From NCBI GenBank assembly GCA_964608615.1, contig CAZSQG010000001.1, forward strand, positions 1-64,000: a DNA stretch of 64,000 nt. The letters are read 5' to 3'. Within the stretch, counting starts at the first letter, position 1. Every line of letters starts with the position of its first letter. Shown here one piece after another: positions 26,054-35,335 of the stretch. The position numbers and the translations under genes were made by a program. The stretch comes from CALEUX01 sp964608615 (GTDB lineage: Bacteria; Bacteroidota; Bacteroidia; Bacteroidales; Marinilabiliaceae). Under the pieces are notes generated by a model. The model had not been told where the DNA came from. It did not search any database and was given only the letters and a program-made list of their open reading frames with translations.

Positions 26054-27145
26054 ATGTGTGCACACAAATCTAAAATTTATTCTGTAATCACCGGTTCCGG
26101 TTGTTATATTCCAACTGTTGTGAAGAGTAACAAGGAGTTTGCCGATAGCGTTTTTATGAATGAAGACGGGTCGGTAATAGAAACTCCGGGGATGGAGATT
26201 GTTGATAAATTTGAACAGATAACTGATATATCTGAACGCAGGATTGCAGAGTCTCAGTATAATACATCTGATCTTGCCACTTTTGCTGCACAAGAGGCCT
26301 TAGCCGATTCAGGATTTGACCCTGAAAATCTTGATTATATTATAGTGGCTCATAATCTGGGAGATGTTCTTTCTGGCACTGGTTATGCTGATATTTTACC
26401 CGCATTGGCTTCACGTGTTAAATATAATTTGGGTATTCGTAATCCCAAAACAGTGGCTTATGATACAACTTTTGGATGTCCTGGCTGGACTCAAGCCATG
26501 ATACAAGCCAATTACTATATTAAATCGGGGGACGCTAAAAGCGCTTTGGTTATTGGCTCAGACACCCTTTCACGAGCTACTGATCCTTACGACCGTGATA
26601 GCATGATTTTTGCTGATGGAGCCGGAGCCGTTGTTTTGGAGGCTCATGAAAGTGAAACGCCCGTTGGAATTCTAAAACATGCGATACAATCAGATGCTTT
26701 GGATTATCTTGATATACTAAGGATGGACAAGTCGTTTAATCCTGAATTAAAGTCGGAAGTTCTTTTTCTTAAGATGCTGGGCCGTAAGGTTTATAACTAT
26801 GCACTTACATATGTTCCGCTTGTTGCTCAGGAGTGTCTCAATAAAAATAGTATGCAACTTAAGGATGTTAGTAAAGTCCTTATTCATCAGGCTAATGCTA
26901 AAATGGATGAAGCCATTCTTAAACGTATTTTCCGGCTTTATGGTGAAAAAGAGGCTGATATGAGTGTAATGCCAATGACTATTCGAACGCTTGGAAATAG
27001 TGGGGTGGCTACTGTTCCAACCCTTTACGATTTACTTGTAAAAGGAAAGCTGGAAGGACATAAGTTGGAATCGGGTGATAATGTTATGATGACTTCAGTG
27101 GGTGCGGGGATGAACATCAATGCCTTTATGTATAAGATGCCTTAA
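26054..27145 (+). CDS. 3-oxoacyl-ACP synthase III family protein (FabH-like)
   Basis: A thiolase-fold condensing enzyme of 363 residues, somewhat longer than housekeeping FabH (about 320-330). The catalytic Cys lies in TTFGCPGWTQA (Cys142), the His in VLIHQANAKM (about 277) and the Asn in TLGNSGVATVP (about 317), so all three active-site residues are present. The N-terminus includes an insertion (FMNEDGSVIETPGMEIV). It probably condenses an acyl-CoA with malonyl-ACP or a related substrate; the substrate is unknown. It follows lpxH and ends at a bidirectional terminator. Confidence 0.85.
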   Translation: MCAHKSKIYSVITGSGCYIPTVVKSNKEFADSVFMNEDGSVIETPGMEIVDKFEQITDISERRIAESQYNTSDLATFAAQEALADSGFDPENLDYIIVAHNLGDVLSGTGYADILPALASRVKYNLGIRNPKTVAYDTTFGCPGWTQAMIQANYYIKSGDAKSALVIGSDTLSRATDPYDRDSMIFADGAGAVVLEAHESETPVGILKHAIQSDALDYLDILRMDKSFNPELKSEVLFLKMLGRKVYNYALTYVPLVAQECLNKNSMQLKDVSKVLIHQANAKMDEAILKRIFRLYGEKEADMSVMPMTIRTLGNSGVATVPTLYDLLVKGKLEGHKLESGDNVMMTSVGAGMNINAFMYKMP

Positions 27146-27165
27146 TCAAAATAAGGTTTTACTAT

Positions 27166-27206
27166 AAAAAATATGGCGGGCAATTTGTCTCGCCATATTT
27201 TTTTTA
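27166..27206. terminator. Bidirectional terminator between the FabH-like and GT2 genes
   Basis: AAAAAATATGGCG (27166-27178) pairs with CGCCATATTTTTT (27191-27203) over a 12-nt loop. The T-run on the plus strand and the A-run on the left make it usable from both sides; it touches the stop codon of the minus-strand glycosyltransferase. Confidence 0.88.
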
Positions 27207-28322
27207 TCTTCTGCCTTTCCATGAAATGTTTAGAAGCAATCCTCCAAAGGCTGCCATAACTAAATAAAAAGGATAGAATAATGAGAATAGTATAAATGAC
27301 AGAGGAGAAGGAGAAATATCAAAAAAATCTTTACCACTTCTTAGAAGCTGAAAATCTGTTAACGCTTTTATCACGAATGGAACAAGGAAAAATGGAGTCA
27401 GGGGAGGAAATATAAAGGAGGAGATAAAAGAAAATAACAGATATAAATTGGTGAACATAACGAGTAATGCTAAAACAATTGTGTTTTTGTCGGAATAGGA
27501 TTTGCTTTTACCCCCCCAACGCATCCGTTGTTTCATAAATCCTTTTAAAGAAATTTCAGGTCTGGTTGATACCATGGCATTATTATCTTTAATAAAGGAA
27601 ATTGATAACCTCATTTTCTTAAATGAATGCAATAAAAAGACATCATCTCCCGATGCGTATTCTTGTCCTGATAGATTTATTTGAGCCTTTTGCCATGCCT
27701 CTTTTTTGAAAGTGAGATTGGCTCCACTGCAATAAACCGGGTTGCCTGAGATGGCTGCTCCAGCTCCCACCATTTGCATTGCCATAAAATCGAGAGACTG
27801 AAACCTGCTGAACATAGAATCTTCGGGGATCATTTTTACCGGACCAATGAGCATATCTGACTTAGAATTTGTATACTTAACTGCAATGGCACGAAGCCAG
27901 TTTTTGGTTGGTAAACAATCGGCATCTATGGTGGTTATGATATCACCCTTTGCTTTTGTGATGCCACTTTTCAGGGCTTCTTTTTTACCAGTTGAATGGT
28001 TAAAAATTAAATTAATGTTATCCCACTTTTCTGTTTGCTTTAAAACTATTTGATGTGTTTCATCAGTTGAATGATCATCAATAGCAATTACTTCAAATCT
28101 GTGTTTTGGATAGTTTTGCTCACCTATTCTGGTAATAAGTTGAGGTAAACTTTTTTTTTCGTTTCGGAAAGGAATAATTATTGATATAAAAGGTAGTTCT
28201 GTAGAATTGTTTTCCGAATAGGTTTGTTTTAACCAGGCTTTCCGAACTCTTAAAATTACATATGTATAAAATAACACCGGTAATGTACCGATGCTAAAAA
28301 ATATTAACCAGGCATTAGTCAT
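27204..28322 (-). CDS. Membrane-bound family 2 glycosyltransferase
   Basis: A 372-residue GT-A enzyme anchored by an N-terminal helix (residues 5-26) and two or three C-terminal helices (about 285-365). The catalytic domain shows SIIIPFRNEKKSL (about 47-59), AIDDHSTDET (about 80-89), the DxD-type DAD in TTIDADCLP (133-135), and the processive-type KQRMRWGGK (about 264-272). Acceptor and product are unknown; such enzymes transfer sugars to lipids or polysaccharides at the inner membrane. It starts 22 nt after the end of the HU-SPOR gene, so they are probably cotranscribed. Confidence 0.85.
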   Translation of the reverse strand: MTNAWLIFFSIGTLPVLFYTYVILRVRKAWLKQTYSENNSTELPFISIIIPFRNEKKSLPQLITRIGEQNYPKHRFEVIAIDDHSTDETHQIVLKQTEKWDNINLIFNHSTGKKEALKSGITKAKGDIITTIDADCLPTKNWLRAIAVKYTNSKSDMLIGPVKMIPEDSMFSRFQSLDFMAMQMVGAGAAISGNPVYCSGANLTFKKEAWQKAQINLSGQEYASGDDVFLLHSFKKMRLSISFIKDNNAMVSTRPEISLKGFMKQRMRWGGKSKSYSDKNTIVLALLVMFTNLYLLFSFISSFIFPPLTPFFLVPFVIKALTDFQLLRSGKDFFDISPSPLSFILFSLFYPFYLVMAAFGGLLLNISWKGRR

Positions 28323-28344
28323 AGTAGTTTTGCCGAAAATTCCA

Positions 28345-29400
28345 CTATTTCAGTGTAAGAACCCAGTTTTCCATTTGAAGTTCTTTTAACAGTTCTTCTT
28401 GTCTTTCAAGAGCTTTATCTACCGAGCTGTACCATTCGGCACTAACAAGAAATCTGCCCTGATAATTGAGTATGGAAGACTCGTTATAACCTTTATTTTT
28501 AAGGTTAGTAATTAATTGCAATGCATTGGTTTCGTCCTTAAAGCTGCCAATTATTATATGGTGTTGACGAGTAGTTATTTCTGGTATTGGAGTAACAACC
28601 TCAGGAATTTCTTCAATTACGGGCTCTTCTTTTACCACTTCTTTAGTTATAGTTTGTTTAGCAGGCTGGGGAGTTTTTTTTGCGAAAGGGTTAAAATCTC
28701 CATTAAAGAACAGAAAATATCCCAGAACAATCAATATAGGAACCAGTATTAATAATGTAAGTAACCATATTGGCAGGCCACTTCTTTTCTTTTGAGTTTT
28801 TTCTTTTACTACTTTAGCTTGCGCTACCGGCTTGTTAATTGGTACAACCGGTTTTGCTACCGGCTTTTTTTCTTCTCTTTGAGGCATTGGTTTTGGGGTT
28901 GGTGTATCAGTAGGTGGTGTATCAATAACCAGTAGTTTTTCTTTGGATATGGATTCTGATGGTTTGATTGTTTCTTTAATAATACCAACTTTAGTCACAT
29001 CAGTGGTATCAATATCTAATAAATCAGCTGAGCTATATTGTTCAGTAGTATTTTTTGTTGGAGCTTCGGTTTTTTTTATTTCTTCCAGCTCGTTTTGGAT
29101 AAACCGAAGAATTCCATTTTGGTCCTTGGTAAATTTTCCAAGTTTATCCATAACGAAAACCCCTTTTAAATCAAGTTCCGAATTTATAGTGTTAACGAAT
29201 GCTTCAACCTTTTTAGTTGCTACGGCAGTATCAACTTCATCAGTTTTGCCGATATGGTTAATCAAAAGACCATCGTTAAAGCTTAGGAAGCTGTTGAATA
29301 AAACAGTTTGCCCTTTATCTCTGGAAACAATGAATGCGCCAAAGTTGGGTATTATTACCCGGTTGTGATCCTTTATTAATTCCAGTATGTACTTTTCCAT
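28345..29400 (-). CDS. HU-like domain and SPOR domain membrane protein
   Basis: A 351-residue protein. The N-terminal ~100 residues (YILELIKDHNRVIIPNFGAF, then FVMDKLGKFTKDQNG) are the HU/CCDC81-type domain seen in Bacteroidetes. A proline- and lysine-rich linker precedes one transmembrane helix (about 210-232). The C-terminus (about 277-351, HHIIIGSFKDETNALQLITN) is a SPOR domain, which binds denuded peptidoglycan at division sites. The topology is N-in, C-periplasmic. A link between nucleoid and division septum is a speculation from domain content; no catalytic motif is present. Confidence 0.85.
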   Translation of the reverse strand: MEKYILELIKDHNRVIIPNFGAFIVSRDKGQTVLFNSFLSFNDGLLINHIGKTDEVDTAVATKKVEAFVNTINSELDLKGVFVMDKLGKFTKDQNGILRFIQNELEEIKKTEAPTKNTTEQYSSADLLDIDTTDVTKVGIIKETIKPSESISKEKLLVIDTPPTDTPTPKPMPQREEKKPVAKPVVPINKPVAQAKVVKEKTQKKRSGLPIWLLTLLILVPILIVLGYFLFFNGDFNPFAKKTPQPAKQTITKEVVKEEPVIEEIPEVVTPIPEITTRQHHIIIGSFKDETNALQLITNLKNKGYNESSILNYQGRFLVSAEWYSSVDKALERQEELLKELQMENWVLTLK

Positions 29401-29496
29401 ATGGCGGATATTTGGAAATTGGTGATTTTAAACCTTAAAGATAAATAGTTTTGCATTAATCTTAAACAGTTTATCTAAATATCCTAAAGAATAAAA

Positions 29497-29528
29497 TAAA
29501 AAAGCCCGAAGAAATAACTCCGGGCTTT
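29497..29528 (-). terminator. Intrinsic terminator downstream of tkt
   Basis: On the minus strand AAAGCCCG pairs with CGGGCTTT (plus coordinates 29521-29528 and 29501-29508) and is followed by a T-rich stretch. It ends the transketolase transcript before the HU-SPOR gene. Confidence 0.85.
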
Positions 29529-29548
29529 AATCTAAACATGAAATCTCC

Positions 29549-31576
29549 TTATTTATTCAGGAGTTTGGTCACTTTATTGTAAACAGCTTCACCAGTGAAG
29601 CCAAACTCTTTGTCGAGTACTTTATATGGAGCAGAATATCCAAAGTGGTCTAATCCTGCAACCATTCCATTATCACCAGTAAGTCCTTCAAGTGTTACAG
29701 GAAGACCGGCTGTAAGTCCGAATCGTGGAATTCCGGCAGGTAAAACTTCTTTCTGGTATTCTAAAGGTTGGTTGCGAAACACTCCTTCTGAAGGAACTGA
29801 AACCACCTGAATTTTTAATCCTTTTTTCTCACGTAAAAGAGAGGCGCCTTCAAGAAGAGTTGAAACTTCTGATCCATTACCAATCAAAACGATATCGGGA
29901 GTGCCTGCATCTTTTATTACTACGTAGGCTCCCATTTTGGCTTTTTGAGAGATTGTGTAGTTATTGTTCGGTAGGTTCACAATATTCTGGCGTGATAATA
30001 TGAGTGCCGTGGGAGTGTTGGTATTTTGAAGTGCCATTTCCCAGGCAACAGTAGTTTCTTCGGCATCAGCAGGGCGTAGAACAAGAACGCTGTTTTGTCC
30101 GCTGTGATTCTTTAGTTTTTCCATGAGTCTAATCTGTGCTTCCTGCTCCACTGGCTGGTGGGTTGGACCATCTTCGCCAACACGGAAAGCATCATGAGTC
30201 CACACATATTTAACCGGCAATTCCATTAAGGCTGCCAACCGAACAGCTGGTTTCATGTAGTCGCTGAACACAAAGAATGTTCCGCAAACAGGAATCACTC
30301 CGCCATGGAGAGCCATCCCATTGGCTATTGAAGCCATTGTAAGTTCAGCTACGCCAATTTGAAGGAAAGAACCAGAGAAATCATCCTTGGTGAGAGCTTT
30401 CGTTTTCTTAAGGAATCCATCGGTCTTATCAGAGTTGGCAAGGTCGGCCGACATGACAATCATGTTTTCAATTTTGTCGGCAAAAGTGCTTAACACAGTT
30501 GCTGAAGCCGAACGTGTGGCATCGTTTTCTTTTTGTTTTATAGCGCTGAAATCCATTTTTGGTGCTTCCTTGCTGAAGAAGGATTTAAATTTAGCAGCCA
30601 GTTGTGGATTTTTTGATTCCCAATCTTTTTGAATAGCTTTTCGTTCAGCAGCATATTTGGATTTCTGAGCGTTGGCTTTTTTATAGTATTCAGCTACTTC
30701 AGGGAAGATGGTAAATGGATTTTTTGGATCGCCGCCAAGGTTTTTAATGGTATTTTCAAGCGATGCTCCTGCCTGACTTAGGGGTTGTCCGTGGGTGCTA
30801 ACCATACGTTCATAATTGCCCCCATCGGCCTTAACAGCGCCTTTACCCATAATTGTTTTACCAATGATAATGGATGGACGTGTTTTATCGGCAATGGCTT
30901 CCTTTAATGCGTTACGTATCTCGTCATGGTTGTGTCCGTCAATGGTTTTTACCGACCAACCCCATGCTTCATATTTTTTTGCAGTGTCCTCGGTTGTAAC
31001 AGCATTGGTTTCTGTTGAAAGCTGAATGTTGTTGCTGTCGTAAAACATAATCAGGTTTCCAAGACCAAGATGTCCGGCCAGGCGTCCTGCTCCCTGACTT
31101 ATTTCTTCCTGAACACCACCATCTGAGATAAATGTAAAAATGTTGTGTTCCATCCAGGTACCAAACCTTTGAGCAAGAAAGCGCTCTGTTATGGCAGCTC
31201 CAACAGCACTAGTATGGCCCTGACCCAGAGGCCCTGATGTATTCTCAACACCACGTAACACATCCAATTCAGGGTGACCTGGTGTAGGACTTCCCCACTG
31301 CCTGAAATTTTCAAGCTCGCTCATTGAATATGTTCCGGTAAGTGCCAGAATAGAGTATAGCATAGGCGACATGTGCCCGGGATCGAGGAAAAAACGGTCG
31401 CGGTTTACCCAGCTGCGATCATCTGGATCATAGTTTAAGAATTCAGAGAACAGGATGTGAATGAAATCAGCGCCTCCCATGGCACCGCCTGGGTGTCCCG
31501 AATTTGCCTTTTCTACCATAGCAGCAGATAAAATACGAATATTGTCTGCAGCTCTTTTGGAAATCTGGTTACTCAT
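29549..31576 (-). CDS. tkt: Transketolase
   Basis: Transketolase moves two-carbon units between sugar phosphates in the pentose phosphate pathway, using ThDP and Mg. The 675-residue protein has full family length. Conserved parts are NSGHPGGAMG (about residues 20-29), GPLGQGH (about 114-120), the ThDP motif ISDGGVQEEISQ (about 152-163) with FYDSNNIQLS, and the pyrimidine domain with THDAFRVGEDGPTHQPVE. The usual GDG of the ThDP motif reads SDG here, which appears to be a lineage variant. It is a single-gene unit with its own terminator. Confidence 0.95.
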   Translation of the reverse strand: MSNQISKRAADNIRILSAAMVEKANSGHPGGAMGGADFIHILFSEFLNYDPDDRSWVNRDRFFLDPGHMSPMLYSILALTGTYSMSELENFRQWGSPTPGHPELDVLRGVENTSGPLGQGHTSAVGAAITERFLAQRFGTWMEHNIFTFISDGGVQEEISQGAGRLAGHLGLGNLIMFYDSNNIQLSTETNAVTTEDTAKKYEAWGWSVKTIDGHNHDEIRNALKEAIADKTRPSIIIGKTIMGKGAVKADGGNYERMVSTHGQPLSQAGASLENTIKNLGGDPKNPFTIFPEVAEYYKKANAQKSKYAAERKAIQKDWESKNPQLAAKFKSFFSKEAPKMDFSAIKQKENDATRSASATVLSTFADKIENMIVMSADLANSDKTDGFLKKTKALTKDDFSGSFLQIGVAELTMASIANGMALHGGVIPVCGTFFVFSDYMKPAVRLAALMELPVKYVWTHDAFRVGEDGPTHQPVEQEAQIRLMEKLKNHSGQNSVLVLRPADAEETTVAWEMALQNTNTPTALILSRQNIVNLPNNNYTISQKAKMGAYVVIKDAGTPDIVLIGNGSEVSTLLEGASLLREKKGLKIQVVSVPSEGVFRNQPLEYQKEVLPAGIPRFGLTAGLPVTLEGLTGDNGMVAGLDHFGYSAPYKVLDKEFGFTGEAVYNKVTKLLNK

Positions 31577-31888
31577 GTTGCTTGGTTGATTTGTAGTTAA
31601 TATATATTTTTAAATAAGTTTATTGGAACCGCAATAGGCCTACTATTGAAGTGTCCTATTCCAGACTGTTCTGGTATGTCGATATTAATTACAAAAATAT
31701 GCTTTTTTTTCCACTCTTAAAACCTGTTTTGTCCGATAAGGTAGTTGGTTATCTAATTAAATACTCTGAAATACATGGTTATTGGGTTCTGTATAAAATG
31801 TAAATAAGTATTAATCATCATGAAATTGACTTCCACAATACAAATATCGGTGTATAATAGCTTATTTTTACATTCAAATAATTAAATC
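31577..31888. other. Divergent intergenic region between tkt and pdxB
   Basis: 312 nt. The only site I can support is a -7 core for tkt at 31692-31699. No clear promoter for pdxB, no frame and no RNA gene were found. Confidence 0.5.
31692..31699 (-). promoter_or_regulatory. Possible -7 promoter element for tkt
   Basis: CAAAAATA on the plus strand reads TATTTTTG on the minus strand. It lies about 116 nt before the tkt start and lacks an obvious -33 partner. Confidence 0.35.
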
Positions 31889-33013
31889 ATGAAGATTATT
31901 GCTGACGATAAAATTCCTTTTCTAAAAGGTGTTCTTGAGAAGGTTGCAGATGAAGTAAAGTATCTTTCTGGAGCCGCTATCAGTAGGGAAGAAGTTATGG
32001 ATGCTGATGCACTCATTGTTAGAACCCGCACTGCATGCAATGCACAATTACTTGAAGGATCTAAAGTAAAAATGGTTGTTACAGCAACCATTGGAACAGA
32101 TCATTTTGATATTCCCTGGCTTGAAAAAACTGGAGTTGAATGGCGGAATGCTCCGGGTTGCAACTCTGGTTCGGTACGCCAATATATTGGCTCTGTTCTT
32201 TCGTTGTTAATAAAGCAAGGCCTAAATCCGCGCAAAACAACTATTGGTGTTGTAGGGGTGGGTATGGTGGGATCAAAAATAGCTCAGTTAGCGAGGACTC
32301 TGGGAATGCGTGTTTTACTCAACGATCCGCCACGACAACGTTGTGAGCAAGAAACGGAATTTGTTGATTTTGACTCTCTTTTACGGGAGTCGGATATTGT
32401 GACTTTTCACACACCACTTACAATGGATAGTCCAGATGCTACATGGCACTTGTTTGATAATAGAGCTCTTCAACTTCTAAAACCTGGAGCCATTGTTATT
32501 AATTCATCGCGCGGAGAAGTTACATGTACCAAGGCTTTAATAAAGGGGCTTGAAGAAAAAATTATCTCAAGGGTTGTTCTTGATGTATGGGAAAACGAAC
32601 CAGAAATTTCGAAGGAATTACAGAGTAAAGTGTGGATTGGCACTCCCCATATTGCAGGGTATTCAGCTGATGGTAAGGCCAATGGTACAACTATGTCGGT
32701 GCAGGGTATCAGCCGGTTTTTTGGTTTGGGATTGGATAATTGGGTGGCTGCAAATGTTCCTCAACCTGAAAATACTATTATTTCAATTGATTGTAAGGAG
32801 TTGCAACCCTGCCAGGTGGTTGCTGAAGCCATATTAAGAACTTATAATGTTTTTGAAGATGATATTCGCTTAAGAATTAACCCTGAATTGTTTGAGAAGC
32901 AACGGGGTGATTACCCTTTACGCAGGGAATTTGAAATATGGAAACTAAAGTTGACAAATGCTACTGAGGAGATTCTAAAAATGGCCAAGGATATTGGTTT
33001 TGATATTGTTTAA
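31889..33013 (+). CDS. pdxB: 4-phosphoerythronate dehydrogenase
   Basis: PdxB oxidises 4-phospho-D-erythronate in the DXP-independent pyridoxal phosphate pathway. The 374-residue protein belongs to the D-2-hydroxyacid dehydrogenase family: the start MKIIADDKIPFLKG is PdxB-like, the NAD-binding motif is GVVGVGMVGSKIA (about residues 116-128), and the catalytic region includes NSSRGEV (about 207-213) and the GTPHIAGYSADGK segment with the catalytic His (about 252-264). The C-terminal dimerisation extension typical of PdxB is present. It converges with the PAP2-like gene, 27 nt apart. Confidence 0.92.
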   Translation: MKIIADDKIPFLKGVLEKVADEVKYLSGAAISREEVMDADALIVRTRTACNAQLLEGSKVKMVVTATIGTDHFDIPWLEKTGVEWRNAPGCNSGSVRQYIGSVLSLLIKQGLNPRKTTIGVVGVGMVGSKIAQLARTLGMRVLLNDPPRQRCEQETEFVDFDSLLRESDIVTFHTPLTMDSPDATWHLFDNRALQLLKPGAIVINSSRGEVTCTKALIKGLEEKIISRVVLDVWENEPEISKELQSKVWIGTPHIAGYSADGKANGTTMSVQGISRFFGLGLDNWVAANVPQPENTIISIDCKELQPCQVVAEAILRTYNVFEDDIRLRINPELFEKQRGDYPLRREFEIWKLKLTNATEEILKMAKDIGFDIV

Positions 33014-33040
33014 TGGACAGGCAAGGAGATGAGGCTTTAA

Positions 33041-33643
33041 TCACATCCAAATGCTGCTAAAAACAATAATCAGGCCTAAGATATAACCAATGTAAATTTG
33101 GGCAGGATTATGTGCTCCCAGATGTAAGCGAGCCGAAGCAATTATGCCTGATGCAATTACCAACAGGGAAAGCCAGAAGGCCAGGTCGATATTGTAATGC
33201 AACGCCAGTGCAAGCATTACACCGGTTACGCCCCCAACAGCGATCATGTGCATGCTTATTTTCCAGAAAAAAGTAATTACCACAGCAAAAAAAATTGCCA
33301 TAAGGGATGCCAGAATGAAATTACCGATAATGGCAGGTGCACCCATTTTATTTAATAAAATGTATCCAAGAAAATAAAACACCCCGGTTATGAATACCGG
33401 GTAGATACGTTCCCGGGCACTCTCCATCTGAAAATTCTTGATAATTTTAAGCTGAATAAACAAAGGCAATAGTGAAAGCGGCATAATGAAGGTAGAAATA
33501 AATACCGTGAGGTAAATTATTCTTCTGGCTTCAAACGGGAGGTACGAAAGATGTGTGCCTGCATGAAAAATCAAGAAAATGCCGATTGTGGGCATTAACA
33601 TCGGGTGAAGAATAATGGAAATTATCTTGCTTAGAATTCTCAT
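33041..33643 (-). CDS. PAP2-like integral membrane protein
   Basis: A 200-residue protein with five or six hydrophobic helices. The last third carries SMHMIAVGGVTG and SARLHLGAHNPAQIYIGY, resembling the second and third phosphatase motifs of the PAP2 superfamily (SGH and SRxxxGxHxxxD). The final Asp is replaced by Gln (NPAQIY), so activity as a lipid phosphatase is uncertain. It lies 5 nt downstream of rpoN and is probably cotranscribed with it. Confidence 0.7.
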   Translation of the reverse strand: MRILSKIISIILHPMLMPTIGIFLIFHAGTHLSYLPFEARRIIYLTVFISTFIMPLSLLPLFIQLKIIKNFQMESARERIYPVFITGVFYFLGYILLNKMGAPAIIGNFILASLMAIFFAVVITFFWKISMHMIAVGGVTGVMLALALHYNIDLAFWLSLLVIASGIIASARLHLGAHNPAQIYIGYILGLIIVFSSIWM

Positions 33644-33648
33644 GTGGT

Positions 33649-35104
33649 TTAAAGTTCTTTGCGGAGCCTGGCTACCGGTATGTTCAGCTGTTCGCGGTAC
33701 TTGGCAACGGTGCGACGAGCAATGTTATATGATTTTTCTTTAAGAATTTGCGCGAGACGATCGTCAGTGAGCGGTTTTCGCTTGTCTTCGTTATCAATGC
33801 ATTCTTCAAGAATTTTCTTTATTTCTCGGGTGGAGACTTCTTCGCCTGAATCGGTTTGCATACCTTCGGAGAAGAAATATTTCAAGGGAAAAATGCCAAA
33901 ATGTGTTTGAATATATTTACTGTTCGAAACCCTTGATATAGTTGAAATGTCAAGCCCGGTTTTATCGGCAATATCTTTAAGAATCATGGGTCTCATGCTG
34001 GTTTCATCACCTTCAATAAAGTATTCCGACTGGTATTCAAGGATGGCATGCATAACAGTAAGGAGGGTGTTTTGACGCTGTTTTATGGCGTCAATAAACC
34101 ATTTGGCCGAGTCAAGCTTTTGCTTAACAAACATCACCGCGTCTTTTTGCTCACGAGAGTGATTTTTTTTGTTGGCCTGATAATCAAGAAGCATATCGTT
34201 ATACGTGTTGCTAACACGCAACTCAGGTAAGTTGCGGGTGTTGAGCATTAACTGAAACTGACCTTCATCAACCTCAAGAATAAAATCGGGGATGATATGA
34301 TGAACCATTTTGCTGAGGGGGTTGCTGTACGAACTGCCTGGCTTGGGATTAAGCCTTAAAATTTCATCAATGGCATCTTTAATATCGTCATCGTCAAAAT
34401 GAAGGCGCTTGGCTATTTTGTCAAAATGCTTTCGGGTGAACTCCTCAAAATGATGTTTAAGAATTTGATAAGCATTTTCGATGGATGGAATGGAGCGGTC
34501 TTTACGTTCCATCTGCAATAACAGGCATTCCTGAAGGTCGCGTGCACCTATTCCGGGAGGATCGAAGTCATGAACGATCTCGAGCAAGTCAAGGGCTTCA
34601 CGTTCAGTCACCTCCAGGTTTTGTGTAAAAGCAAGGTCGTCAACAATCTCTTCAATTTCGCGGCGCAGATAGCCATCTTCATCAATATTACCAATGATAT
34701 ATTCTGTAATGTTTTTCTGACGTTCATCCATAATTCTTAAGCCCAACTGAGCTATCAGGTGTTCATGGAATGTTGCTCCTGTGCTAAAAGGAATGTCTTC
34801 GTGTTTATCGTCCTTGGAATAGTTACGGCTCTGAAGCTTATAAGCCGGGACGGCTTCATCGTTGATATAGTCGTCAATAGAGAACTCGTCTTTTTCGTTT
34901 TCGCGGGGTTCCGGATCATCGCCNNNNNNNNNNTTCGTCCTTTTCCTGACTGTCACCTTCATATTCGAGGATGGGGTTACTCTCCATCTCTTCCTTGATT
35001 CGTTGTTCAAGTTGTGCAGTCGGAATCTCAAGGAGCTTTATCACCTGAATTTGTAAAGGCGAAAGCTTCTGTAATAATTTTTGCTGTAAACTCTGTTTCA
35101 ACAT
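33649..35104 (-). CDS. rpoN: RNA polymerase sigma-54 factor, interrupted by an assembly gap
   Basis: RpoN directs core polymerase to -24/-12 promoters and needs AAA+ activators. The N-terminus has the glutamine-rich region I (MLKQSLQQKLLQKLSPLQIQ, then KEEMESNPILE), which contacts activators. The central core-binding region follows, and the C-terminus has the helix-turn-helix (ISTISRVSNSKYI) and the RpoN box ARRTVAKYREQLNIPVARLR. Ten N at 34924-34933 fall in the acidic variable linker; the frames on the two sides differ by one, so the gap length is wrong. The gene is otherwise complete, and the PAP2-like gene follows 5 nt downstream. Confidence 0.93.
34924..34933. other. Assembly gap (10 N) inside rpoN
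   Basis: Ten N in the acidic linker after region I. The frame changes across it, so the gap size is not real. Neither side shows an inactivating mutation. Confidence 0.97.
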
Positions 35105-35160
35105 ATCATGGTCTATTCCTGGTATACGTAATCCTCCTTAAAAAGGGAACCTGAATAGAG

Positions 35161-35168
35161 CAAAAATA
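35161..35168 (-). promoter_or_regulatory. Probable -7 promoter element for rpoN
   Basis: CAAAAATA on the plus strand reads TATTTTTG on the minus strand, 57 nt before the rpoN start. No clear -33 element. Confidence 0.4.
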
Positions 35169-35335
35169 GTGTTAATTACTCAATTTATAAACATTATGAA
35201 GTATAAAATGCGCGGGGGTAACCTAATGAGCCTAGCCTCAAGCTCTGGTAAAAGTAACCTTATGCACTCTTTTTTAGGGTTGGTTTATTTTGTGACTGTT
35301 ATTATAATCTGGTGATTAGGCTAAGTCAAAAAAAA

